Shown: positions 1 through 8,600 of the stretch, in pieces
Numbering within the stretch: position 1 is the stretch's first letter
How the letters are laid out: each line of letters begins with the position of its first letter
Source of the DNA: an uncultured Mycoplasmatales bacterium
GTDB lineage: Bacteria; Bacillota_I; Bacilli_A; Mycoplasmatales; Mycoplasmoidaceae
Assembly: GCA_910578525.1 (NCBI GenBank)
Contig: CAJTRF010000021.1
Coordinates: forward strand, 1 to 11,273
Direction of reading: 5' to 3'
DNA length: 11,273 nucleotides
Position numbers and translations under genes: made by a program
Notes under the pieces: generated by a model
What the model was told of the DNA's origin: nothing
Database searches by the model: none
What the model saw: only the letters and a program-made list of their open reading frames with translations

Positions 1-2
1 AG

Positions 3-92
3 CATAAGAAAAATCGAAATGATTGGTATAATATTTACCGACTTTTGGTAATTCTTACAAATCGATATTTCCCAAGGCAACAAAATTCATAA
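3..92 (+). CDS. Probable C-terminal tail of an upstream gene (partial)
   Basis: This frame is open from the window edge for 29 codons and ends at TAA 90-92. The residues are mixed and protein-like, including NDWYNIYRLLVILTN. The product is not recognisable. The support is compositional: bases 1-90 hold clearly more G and C (26 of 90) than bases 91-180 (12 of 90), and the drop falls at the proposed stop. A second plus-strand frame is open from base 1 to TAA 49-51 and is the alternative. A minus-strand start at 90 stops after 11 codons. A 30-codon open stretch can occur by chance in AT-rich DNA, so the call is tentative. Confidence 0.35.
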   Translation, partial: HKKNRNDWYNIYRLLVILTNRYFPRQQNS

Positions 93-160
93 ATAAACAA
101 ACATTTTTTTGAAAATCATTTTTTTGAAATCATTTATGAGAAATCATTTTTTAAATTAAC
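91..160 (+). promoter_or_regulatory. Phased CATTT array upstream of the methyltransferase gene
   Basis: This AT-rich stretch carries CATTT elements, with the C at 102, 117, 131 and 145, so the spacing is 15, 14 and 14 bp. The last three sit in a GAAATCATTT-like context, and the last is followed by a T-run and AAATTAA. A near-copy in the same orientation lies at 2596-2650, upstream of the giant gene. An ATG at 136 would open a seven-codon reading frame ending at TAA 157-159, so the mRNA probably starts downstream of it. The promoter role is inferred from position and from the recurrence. I do not recognise the motif as that of a named virus. Confidence 0.5.
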
Positions 161-189
161 TTTTTATTTTTTGTTCAAATCGCACTATA

Positions 190-1398
190 ATGGCAAATAA
201 AGGAAAACGCGCTAATTATAGAACTACACCACCTTTACCATTCCAAGGCAATAAATCAATAGGAAGAAAGAAATTTATTGACATCATTAAACGAATAAAA
301 GATGGAGAAAACAAGATTTATGTTGACTTATTTGGAGGCTCTTTTTATCTTTCATATTTGATACATCAGATATATCCAAATGCTAGAATAATTTGTAACG
401 ATTTTGATAATTATATGCAGAGACTTTGTGAAATTCCAAGCACACAAGAATTAATTAGAAAAATTAGAGAAGTTGTTGTTGAACCTAGAAACAAGAAAAT
501 TACCCCAGAAACAAAGGCAAAAATTGATGAAATAATTAAACATCACGAAGGATTTATTGACTTAATAACTTTATCAAGTAATTTGTTATATTCTTCTTAT
601 ACACTTACTGATATGATAGAATTTTTAAACCATGAATATTATAACATTTTAGTTAAAATTGATTATGACCCAAATATTAATGATTATATTGAAGGAATCG
701 AATTTAGGCAATGTGATTGGAAGATATTATTTGATGAATTTAAAGAATTGCAAAATGTCGTTTTTATAGCAGACCCACCTTATTTATACACAGATAGAAG
801 AGGCTACCAACATCCATCACAAGATAACTGGGATATAGCAACAAGTTTGAAAGTTCTTGAAGTTATGACAACTAATGGATATATTTATTACTGCACAACA
901 AAAGCTGGAACTATTGATTTTATTAACTTTTTATTAAGCGAAGCCCATTATATTGATAGTTTTGAAACAGTTGATATAAAACGAGGACATATTAATAAAA
1001 AATGCAAGGGAAATAGTGAATTTTTACTTTATAGATTGGATTTAGAAAATGAAAAAGAAGAAGTTGAAAAACCACCAAAAAGGCCACCTAAAAGGTCATC
1101 AAAAAGAATTAATTCAAAAGCTAATTTTGAACCATTTTTTGACGCACAAATTATACATAATGAAGAAGAAGAAGAAAAGGAAGATGTTGAATTTAATGAA
1201 GAAATTCTTGATAATGATGATGATGATAATGATGATGATGATGATAATGATGATGATGATGATGAAATTTATGATGAAGGTGAAGATTTTGACGCTAGTG
1301 AAAATGAAGAAATTTTAGTACAAGTTTATAATCCAGAAAAAGGAACCACAACGATTGAAAAAATGAAAATTAATGATTTAATTTTACCAGAAAATTGA
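190..1398 (+). CDS. D12-class (Dam-like) adenine-N6 DNA methyltransferase with basic/acidic tail
   Basis: This enzyme is predicted to transfer a methyl group from S-adenosylmethionine to the N6 of adenine in DNA. The alpha-class motif order is visible: motif X PFQGNK at 17-22, the SAM-binding DLFGGS at 46-51 (usual DxFxGxG, with Ser for the last Gly), the acidic NDFD at 70-73, and the catalytic DPPY at 195-198. The catalytic core runs to about residue 285 and ends in NSEFLLYRLD, as expected for the family. The family is usually near 270-300 residues. Here about 115 more follow: a basic PPKR-PPKR-SSKR run (295-306), Glu and Asp runs (to about 370), and a final segment with VYNP at 379-382. The basic run resembles a nuclear localisation or DNA-binding patch. 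No restriction endonuclease gene is adjacent. The start is fixed by an in-frame TAA at 157-159 with no ATG between it and 190. The methyltransferase call is strong. The target sequence cannot be read from the protein. Confidence 0.9.
   Translation: MANKGKRANYRTTPPLPFQGNKSIGRKKFIDIIKRIKDGENKIYVDLFGGSFYLSYLIHQIYPNARIICNDFDNYMQRLCEIPSTQELIRKIREVVVEPRNKKITPETKAKIDEIIKHHEGFIDLITLSSNLLYSSYTLTDMIEFLNHEYYNILVKIDYDPNINDYIEGIEFRQCDWKILFDEFKELQNVVFIADPPYLYTDRRGYQHPSQDNWDIATSLKVLEVMTTNGYIYYCTTKAGTIDFINFLLSEAHYIDSFETVDIKRGHINKKCKGNSEFLLYRLDLENEKEEVEKPPKRPPKRSSKRINSKANFEPFFDAQIIHNEEEEEKEDVEFNEEILDNDDDDNDDDDDNDDDDDEIYDEGEDFDASENEEILVQVYNPEKGTTTIEKMKINDLILPEN
1072..1107 (+). repeat. 12-bp tandem repeat encoding PPKR/PPKR/SSKR
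   Basis: Three successive 12-bp units encode PPKR, PPKR and SSKR (methyltransferase residues 295-306). They form a proline-spaced basic patch directly after the catalytic domain. The third unit has diverged. The patch resembles a nuclear localisation or DNA-binding tail, which is inference. Confidence 0.6.
1210..1263 (+). repeat. GAT microsatellite with regular AAT interruptions
   Basis: A GAT trinucleotide tract is interrupted by AAT in a regular pattern. After an initial GAT, one unit is AAT plus four GAT (1213-1227), followed by two units of AAT plus five GAT (1228-1245 and 1246-1263). It encodes the poly-Asp/Asn run of the methyltransferase tail, beginning at residue 341. The pattern suggests growth by slippage or unequal exchange of an 18-bp unit, so its length may differ between isolates. 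Confidence 0.85.
1391..1398 (+). promoter_or_regulatory. AAAATTGA octamer, possible early-promoter element for the 120-residue gene
   Basis: AAAATTGA is identical to the conserved mimivirus early-promoter octamer. It begins 48 bases before the ATG at 1439, close to the usual mimivirus distance. It overlaps the methyltransferase stop codon. The same octamer also occurs inside coding DNA here (for example near 522 and 655), as expected in AT-rich sequence, so position alone makes it worth noting. Confidence 0.25.
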
Positions 1399-1438
1399 AT
1401 AAAACAAGTGCCAAGGTATTCCACTTCATTTTTTTATT

Positions 1439-1801
1439 ATGCATCCAATTCAACACAAACGACAAATAAAAGCTCATGAACGTTTCGTTTGGAGAAGATT
1501 GATTTTCAAACATATGAAACATGATGCTGATGAAATAGAAAAGTTGGAACTTCAAGTAATGGAACTTGAAATTGACAAAAACAATTTAACTAAGAAGCTT
1601 GAAAAAAATGGCTTTGAACTAATTAAAGCAGATAAAAAAATAAAAGATTTGCAAGAAGAAAATGCAAAATTAAAAGAGTTAGATTTAATGACACAAATTC
1701 TAAATGTTTACAATCCCGATGAAGATTCTTGTGAAATTAAATGGTTCGACAGATTTAGTGATTTATTAGAAGAAATAAATATTATTCCTCCAGTTCTTTA
1801 A
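1439..1801 (+). CDS. Coiled-coil protein, 120 residues, function unknown
   Basis: No family is recognised. The N-terminus (1-28) is basic, with several His and Arg (HKRQIKAHERFVWRRL). Residues about 31-82 form a convincing coiled coil, with hydrophobic residues at L36, V40, L43, L50, L54, L61, I68, L71, L78 and L81 among Glu and Lys. The last 30 residues are a different, acidic and hydrophobic segment with VYNP at 90-93. The C-terminus of the methyltransferase has VYNP in a similar context, so the two neighbours may bind a common partner or each other. The gene lies 40 bp after the methyltransferase on the same strand. Its upstream gap contains a single TTCATTTTTTT element and the AAAATTGA octamer. 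There is no ribosome-binding site of bacterial type. The minus-strand frame across it (1370-1555) looks like a shadow. Confidence 0.7.
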   Translation: MHPIQHKRQIKAHERFVWRRLIFKHMKHDADEIEKLELQVMELEIDKNNLTKKLEKNGFELIKADKKIKDLQEENAKLKELDLMTQILNVYNPDEDSCEIKWFDRFSDLLEEINIIPPVL

Positions 1802-1811
1802 ATAAATCATT

Positions 1812-1838
1812 TTATCTATAATATTTTAATTTAGATAA
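1812..1838. terminator. Inverted repeat at a convergent gene end, candidate shared 3'-end signal
   Basis: A perfect 7-bp stem, TTATCTA (1812-1818) with TAGATAA (1832-1838), surrounds a 13-base AT-only loop. It starts 10 bp after the stop of the coiled-coil gene. On the other strand it covers the last codons and the TAA of the converging gene. One hairpin could therefore mark the 3' ends of both transcripts. Mimivirus mRNAs are known to be cleaved and polyadenylated at hairpins, which is the model used here. The stem is short and AT-rich, so chance is not excluded. Confidence 0.4.
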
Positions 1839-2588
1839 TTTAATTGATGAAAATAAAGACCATTCTGGAAATTCCATCGAGTCTTTTTCATAAAAATATT
1901 CAGCTGGTTTATTATCCATATCAAATATAAAATTTTCTTCTTTAAAACTTTGAAGTAATTTGTTTATATTTTCTGGATTTAATGGTGAAGAATGCCATTC
2001 CCCACCAACATTATATTGCAATTTATATTGTGCTACTTCTATATTTGAAAATATATTTTTAAAAAAGTTTGTTAAAAGAGGGAAAATCATTCGTTTTCCT
2101 TCATCTGTTAATAAATCAAAATCTATTTGCCAATCTGTTGGATTATCTTTTAATTTACCCATTATTTTATTTACAATTTCTTTTTGCTTATTTATAGGTG
2201 TGCCAGTAAAATATTGTTTATAAGAAACTCTTCTTTTTATTATTTCGCTTAAGGCATCACTATCATCTCGTGCTAATTTATTTTTTTGTAATAAACTTTT
2301 AACTTTTTCAAACATTTCATTATCATTCAATTGATATTTCACAGGAGATTTCGGAGCAGCTTGATTTAAACCTTTGCAAAACCAATATATAGCTTCTGAG
2401 TTATTAATGTTTCCATCATAATTTGTTTTTTTCAAACCAGATTTAATTTGTGAAATTATATCTTGTCTTGCTTTATTTGTATCATTATTATTTTGTTTTA
2501 AAAAATCTGTAAAAATAGCTGGTTCTTTATATAAAAGGTCAAAAATAGAAATTAATCTTTCATTTGTTAAATCTTCAAATCTAGTCAT
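1812..2588 (-). CDS. Unrecognised protein of about 258 residues with F-box-like N-terminus
   Basis: The family is not recognised. Counted from the ATG at 2588, residues 4-19 read FEDLTNERLISIFDLL, which resembles the first helix of F-box domains (usually FEDLPNELLxxIFxYL). The second half of an F-box is not evident. F-box proteins recruit substrates to SCF ubiquitin ligases and are common in giant viruses, but this match is weak. The remainder is mixed alpha/beta-like with scattered Trp (IYWFCKGLNQ, GGEWHSSPLNP, FPEWSLF), so it looks globular. No membrane segment is seen. The frame extends to an earlier ATG at 2609 (265 residues). I prefer 2588 because the 2609 codon lies inside the repeated CATTT promoter array and would add the low-complexity MFFYFKI. 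The gene is divergent from the giant gene and converges on the coiled-coil gene with a 10-bp gap. Confidence 0.7.
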   Translation of the reverse strand: MTRFEDLTNERLISIFDLLYKEPAIFTDFLKQNNNDTNKARQDIISQIKSGLKKTNYDGNINNSEAIYWFCKGLNQAAPKSPVKYQLNDNEMFEKVKSLLQKNKLARDDSDALSEIIKRRVSYKQYFTGTPINKQKEIVNKIMGKLKDNPTDWQIDFDLLTDEGKRMIFPLLTNFFKNIFSNIEVAQYKLQYNVGGEWHSSPLNPENINKLLQSFKEENFIFDMDNKPAEYFYEKDSMEFPEWSLFSSIKLSKLKYYR

Positions 2589-2595
2589 AATTTTG

Positions 2596-2650
2596 AAATA
2601 AAAAAACATTTATTTAAAATCATTTTACGAAAATCATTTTTAAATTAAAT
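2596..2650 (+). promoter_or_regulatory. Phased CATTT array in the divergent gap before the giant gene
   Basis: CATTT elements have their C at 2607, 2621 and 2635, exactly 14 bp apart. The last two sit in identical AAAATCATTTT contexts (2616-2626 and 2630-2640). The flanks match the methyltransferase promoter: AAATA, six mostly-A bases, then CATTT at the 5' side, and a T-run plus AAATTAA at the 3' side, with a one-base length difference between. It is oriented toward the giant gene, whose ATG is 20 bases after the last element. It may also serve the minus-strand gene, because the core is nearly palindromic (AAAATCATTTT / AAAATGATTTT). Confidence 0.5.
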
Positions 2651-2654
2651 TTAA

Positions 2655-5600
2655 ATGTCGAATCTAAATGATTTAAATTTAGAAGGATACTTGAATGGTA
2701 CAATTCAAATGCCTACAATGGAATCGAATCTTGGTGATATAATTACTGACGAAGAATGGAAAAAACAAAATGAAGAAGAAAAAAAGAGAAAAGCAGAAGA
2801 AGAAAAAAAGAGAAAAGCAGAAGAAGCAAAAGAAGAAAACAAAACAGAAGAAACCAAAGAAGAAGAACCTAAAGTTATTCAACCAGCAGAACAAAGAGTA
2901 GAAGATAAAAGTGAATATGAAATTTATAAAGATACCCCAGAACCTGGAGAAAACTATTTTACTTTTATAAATTCTGAAGGTATACTACATATCCACTCAG
3001 ATGAATATAAAGACCAATATTTATCAGACGAAATGATACAACAAATTAAATATGAAATATTTCAATTTGAAGGAGCTGGCCATTTTAATTCTCTATTGGA
3101 AACCCAATTTGTGGTGTGTTATAGAATTTTTAATTTGGAGTATAATCAAGGAGATTTGAATGCACGGTTAGATTTTGCGAAAGAACAATTAGATTCAAAT
3201 TATAATGCTAAAGCTATAGATATGTTTTCGAAAGCAATTGATTTTTGTCTTTATATGAGAAAAGGATTTGAAAAAATAAATGAAGCATTTAAAGGTCTAA
3301 CTCTTTCACCAGCAAATGTTTCTATTGAAATTGTAAAAGATTGTATACCAGAATTAGATATTGATACAGTTATTAAATGTTTCCCAGATTTCTTCTATAA
3401 TTATGAAACAGCATTAAATGAAATAATAGATGATATTTCATTAATTCCAGAAATTACAGATGAAAATTCTTTAAGCGAATACTTAAATGATTTGATTCTT
3501 AAGAATTTACCAACTTATTTAGAAAATTCGAAAAATCCAGTTAAAACTTTTAGAGGTTTTATTAAACAAATACAGGTCTCTGTAGTTCAGAAATATATAA
3601 AAGATAATCATTTACTCGATAGAAATTTGCATACTGATGACCAATTAACACGTGCACAAGTACTTAAAGGTCAAACTGAATTTGAAAAAAAGAACGATAT
3701 TAGAGCACAATTAAAAGCCTATTATAAACAATATCAATGGAGTGATTGGGAAAAAGGTTTAGAAGAACAAGTAGATTATTGGTATGATAATTATGGAAAA
3801 AGAGAAGATTTATGGGAACTTATGGATAAATATTTTAAACAAAGAGGTGTTTGGGGAACAGAGGAAGATATATTAACTGCACCTCAAAAGACAGAATTAG
3901 CGAATTTACTTGTAGATATGAAACAAAAATTAGGTGAAAAAATTTCTACTAAAGATGCAACTGCTGAAATTGACAACACCTATTTGCCTAAATATAAATC
4001 ATTTGATAAAATAAAAGTTGGAATTAGAGAAGAATTCGAATTAGAAGAAAAAAATATTACAGATAAAATCCAAAGTGTTGTTAAAGATATTCTTGAAGTA
4101 CAAAATGGAACTAAACCAAATGATTCAGAAGTTAAAAATTATATGCAACAATTTTTAGGAGATATTGAAAAATTAACTGATAAATTATCGAAAGCGCAAG
4201 AATTATTTGAAGATACAAATACAAAATCAGATAAGATAGGGGAGATTTTTGAAAATAATTATAATCATGAATTTATTCGGCAGTTTTTTCAAGTAAGTGA
4301 AGAAGAACAAACAATTATTAATCAAAGATTTTATGATTTAAAACAAGAGAAAAAAAGTGGATTAGAAGAATTTTTAAAGAAAGAACGTGAATGTATTGGA
4401 GAAATAGAAAAAATATATAGTAATTATAAAGAATCTGTTATTATAAAAGAACGACCATTTAATTTAACATCTTATTTCAAAGCAGCTCAATATGATTTTT
4501 CAGATGTTTTAAAATATGTTCAATCAATTGATGAGAAATTAATAACTTTATGTAATTATAGTTTAAAATTGTACAAAAATATTGAAAGTTCTTTTAAAGG
4601 TAAAAACCAAGCAAATTTAGAAGGACAAGCAAAAATAATTCAAGAAAAAATTAATATTGCAGAACAACATAAAGATACTTTATTTATGGATGATAAAGTT
4701 GAAAAAATATTTAGTCTTAATAATCAAGACAAGTTCTTTACAAAAGAAGAAATTGCAGGCCATTGTAATTCAAAAGATGAAGTAAAAGATTATATGGGAT
4801 GTAAAAACGATTTTGCTGGAATTAAAGGCACAAAAGATTGGAGTGTCGATTTAAAATATGAATTTGAAATAGGAATTATAAATGCTGGTTCATTTATTAA
4901 TTTTCAAGCTCTTATGTTAGGTGGAGGATATGTTGATATTCAATTAGAAGGACAAGCCAAACAATATCAATCAGATTTTTTCAACAATACTGGATTAGAT
5001 GAACTTCCAGAAGTTGTTAATAGATGGTTTCACCAACTAGAAGGTCGATTTGGTGTTGAATATATTCATGCGGAATCCGTTTATGCAGAATATTTAAAAT
5101 TTATTGGACAGACTGCAAATCATAAATATAAATTCTTTGGTGATAGATTGGATGAATATACAAAAAATAATGAATTTAGTATTGAATTATTTATGGATGA
5201 AGCTCGTAAAATTATAAATAACCATAAAAAATATCTTAAAAAACTTAACATGATAATGGCAGATTCAACTTTAAATAAACTTGTTAAAGAATTAGCTTCT
5301 ATTTCTGATGATGAAGACAAAATATATAAAATTGTTCCAACTGTTATTCATGATGATTATTCTAAAATAAAAACAAAATTAGAAAATGAATTACATAAAA
5401 TTAAAGATAATTCAAGAAATGAAAAAGAAGTTGATGCATTAATTTCAGCATGGAATCAAAATTTTCAAAATTTCAAAGTATCTAAAGGTGATTTATATAA
5501 TTATGTTAATAACAAGACTGATGCTTATAATGCTCTCGAACCGTGGATTAAAAATTTTGAAACTATTAAAGGTTATTTCGATTTATATAATATCACAAGT

Positions 5601-8600
5601 TTTAAACTATTTCAATTTATTAATGGTTATTCTTCCGAAAATTCTTCTTTTCCAGATGCATCACTAAATGCTTTATATGATGTTGAACAACAATTTACAA
5701 ATGGTCATAATGATATTTTTAAGTTAACAAGGGAAAAATCTTATATGATGACTTATATAAAAGAATATATTCAGGAATTAAGTCAAAATGATGCAAATTC
5801 AGAATATGAAATATTAGATAACGATGAATCCAATTTGAAATATGTTTATTTTATTTATGGACGTTTAGAACAAGATATACATAAATTTGAATCATATTTT
5901 ATGTGTTATCATTTTGTAAAAGAAATACAAAAAATCTTGACAACAAATGATAAAATAAAAGATTATAATTATAGTTTTCATTTTAAACCTTCAAATTATT
6001 TAGATAAATTAGATGTATATGAAAAAGATTTAGAAGATAAATATAATAAATTAAAGAACAATGTTATTTCTCCATCATTTAGTATTTATAGAGAATATCA
6101 AACAAATGATAAGAAAAAATGTTTACCAGATATTTCAAAAGACTCCTTTTTTAAATCATCAGAAGAGTTTTTAAAAGAAATTAATTCACATCTTAAAAAT
6201 TATTATTTTATAGTAGCAGAAGGACCTTATGAAGAAAAAAGTAATTTGACAACACAACAACAAATATATGAGGATTTGAAAGAGAGTATTGATAAAATAA
6301 TAAAATTTAAAAATGATTATAATGAAGGAAAAAGTGAATTGAAACAAATATATAATGACCATCAAGAAATTTTTGAATCAATTCATTTTGATATTAATGC
6401 ATATTTTCGTAAAAAATGGAGTACTAGTGATATTAAATTATTAATGAATCGACTTATTCGTGAAGCAGATTATAAGAAGTTATTTCAGACAAGTGTCGTT
6501 AGTTATCCTCATGATAAAACATCTGAAGACCAAAAATTTTACTGGCTTGGGAAAGAAATTGACAAATATAATATTTGTAAAAAAGTATTTGATGACAAGG
6601 ATGTGCAAGAAGCTTTTCGAATTGGACGAAGAGAAGCTGCTGCATTAAATGATTTTACTATGATTGCTTTAATGAAAGAACATGACTTTGATGCTGAAAA
6701 AATAAAAGCAAATATTATGTGGGAAAAATTTAGAGTTTTATATTTAAATGAGTGGCATAATGAATATCCAATAACTTTTAATTTCAAAACAGTCGAACCA
6801 AATGATGTTTATGCAGAAATTGAAAAAATTAAAGAATTAAATAAAAAACATTCACAATTTTATAATAGTCCTGATTTAGATGTTGTAATTGAAAATGCAA
6901 AAGAATGTCGACAAGAAATTATTGATATAGATGATTTAATTAAAACCAATAAATATAAATCAGTAAATAAAGCAATTTTCGAGATTGAGTTTGACAATGA
7001 AGAAGCAAAAATTAAGAAATATGAAAAAGAACCACAATATGAAAGAACAGCAAAAGGTTTGAAAAAATTACAAGAAAATTTGAAAAAATATATGAGAGAG
7101 GACCAAAACTTTTATACAGAAGATATGAAAAAAGTTTTAAAGGATTATAATACTGTTTGTAATGATAAATTAACTATCGATAAACTTCAATTAAATCATA
7201 ATTATAATTATTATGAAGCATATTTTGATTTAAAAATTAAAACATATTCAACAAAATTAAGAAATGATTATAATTTTACGGATTCAGAAATTGATGAAAT
7301 AAAAGGTAAAAATGAAACTTCCCAACAACAATGGAATAATCTTGCAAAAAAATTTAATGAAGTTAAAAAAACTCTTGATAGTAAAATTAAACTTGATTCA
7401 AACATTATAACATTATATAATAGATATAAAGATAAAAATGTTAAAGTAGTATCACTAGAAGATTTATATAATAAAGTTTGCCATCATAATCAAGAAGAAG
7501 TTTTAAATTTCTTACTCTTTTACGAATATAAGAAAAAAACTGGCGATCCAAAAAGTGATAAAGATATAATGGATGAAAAAGGTTTTAAAACAATAACTGA
7601 TTTTAATTCTTATCTTGTAAAAATTATAAATCATTTTGATGAAACAGAGAAAACATTATTAGAAAGTCCAAAAATAAAAGAATTAGTTCGTAATTTATCT
7701 AAAGCATATGACCAAACAATTATTGATTTACTACAGAGAATAGACAAAAATGCAAAAGAATATAATGTTAATACAGAATTAGAAGATTCAATTAGATATT
7801 TACAAAATCAAGTAGACCAAAAGAAATATGAAGAACATCTTTTTGATACTGATAAGAAAGATGAGAAATTAGAAGAAATAAAAGATGAAAAACAAAAACA
7901 AAAACAAAAATATTTGAAAGAAAAACTTAGAGATACAAAAAGAGTAGCAGATGATTTCGATTCTGAAGAAATGAAAGATATTATAAAAGAAAGAGATACA
8001 TTTGATAAATCTGGGCAATATAATACTTGGCAGAAAAGATATAGAAAATTTAATGGCGTTTATGATTTAGCTAAATATACTTTGTTGAAAGAAAATTTAG
8101 AGTATAAATTTAAAACTAATGAAAACTTTCACACGGATTTTGCATACAAAAATCCAACAGATGATTCTTCCGAAATAAAGAAAATAGAAAGTTATTATAA
8201 AGAAATTCAAGAATTTATGGATAATTATGAAAAATATTATAAGAAAAAAGAAGATGAATATATAACGTTAATTGATGAATATAACAACAAATTAGACCCA
8301 AATCCAAAATATACTCTTGAAACATTTATTAGAGAATATAAAGATAATGTAAAAAAAGGTGTTAGAACTCTTAAAAAAGAAATCGCTGAGAAAAAGTTAA
8401 AAAATTTAAATCCTAATTTTAGTAAAGAATATAAAGATAATGAAGATGGATATAATGAAATTATGCAAGATTATCAAGTTGAAACAGAAAAAGAAAAAAA
8501 ATTTGAATCAGAAGAATTTGCAAAATTAGTTGCTGAATATAAAGTTGCTTATCCAGATTCTAATGCTAGTCCTACATCAATCAAGTTAGAATATCATAAT

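Noticed and set aside
25..51. Short inverted repeats GGTA/TACC and TTACC/GGTAA near the window start, considered as a terminator
   Set aside because: Stems are only 4-5 bp of Watson-Crick pairs and probably lie inside a coding tail.
67..96. CCAAGGCAA shared with the methyltransferase motif X region, readable as SQGNK in another frame; considered as a decayed methyltransferase copy
   Set aside because: Only nine bases match and nothing around them aligns, so it is most likely chance.
1049..1318. Met/Lys-rich plus-strand frame of 89 residues
   Set aside because: It is the out-of-frame reading of the low-complexity tail of the methyltransferase; the GAT repeat read as ATG gives runs of Met.
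1406..1426. AAGTG/CACTT inverted repeat between the methyltransferase and coiled-coil genes
   Set aside because: A 5-bp stem with an 11-base loop is too weak to call a terminator, although its position after the stop is suggestive.
1370..1555. Minus-strand 61-residue frame across the coiled-coil gene
   Set aside because: It overlaps the end of one well-supported gene and much of another, with no own promoter space or protein-like pattern.
1960..2223. Plus-strand 87-residue frame opposite the minus-strand gene
   Set aside because: It lies wholly inside the 258-residue gene; the residues reflect the complement of that gene's codons.
2649..2657. TTTAAATG at the giant gene start, similar to the poxvirus late TAAATG element
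   Set aside because: In this AT-rich DNA the match is easily random, and the other starts here do not share it.
2679..2894. Phe/Cys-rich minus-strand frame of 71 residues, resembling a membrane protein
   Set aside because: It is the antisense of the Glu/Lys-rich repeat of the giant gene (GAA and AAA read as TTC and TTT).
5120..5320. Minus-strand 66-residue frame
   Set aside because: Antisense shadow within the giant gene, whose frame is continuous here.
6460..6787. Plus-strand 62-residue frame (6460-6648) and minus-strand 82-residue frame (6539-6787)
   Set aside because: Both lie within the continuous giant frame and show no independent start region.
7888..7910. Repeated AAACAA units encoding Gln-Lys pairs
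   Set aside because: Very short and in frame inside a charged helix; ordinary low-complexity coding sequence.
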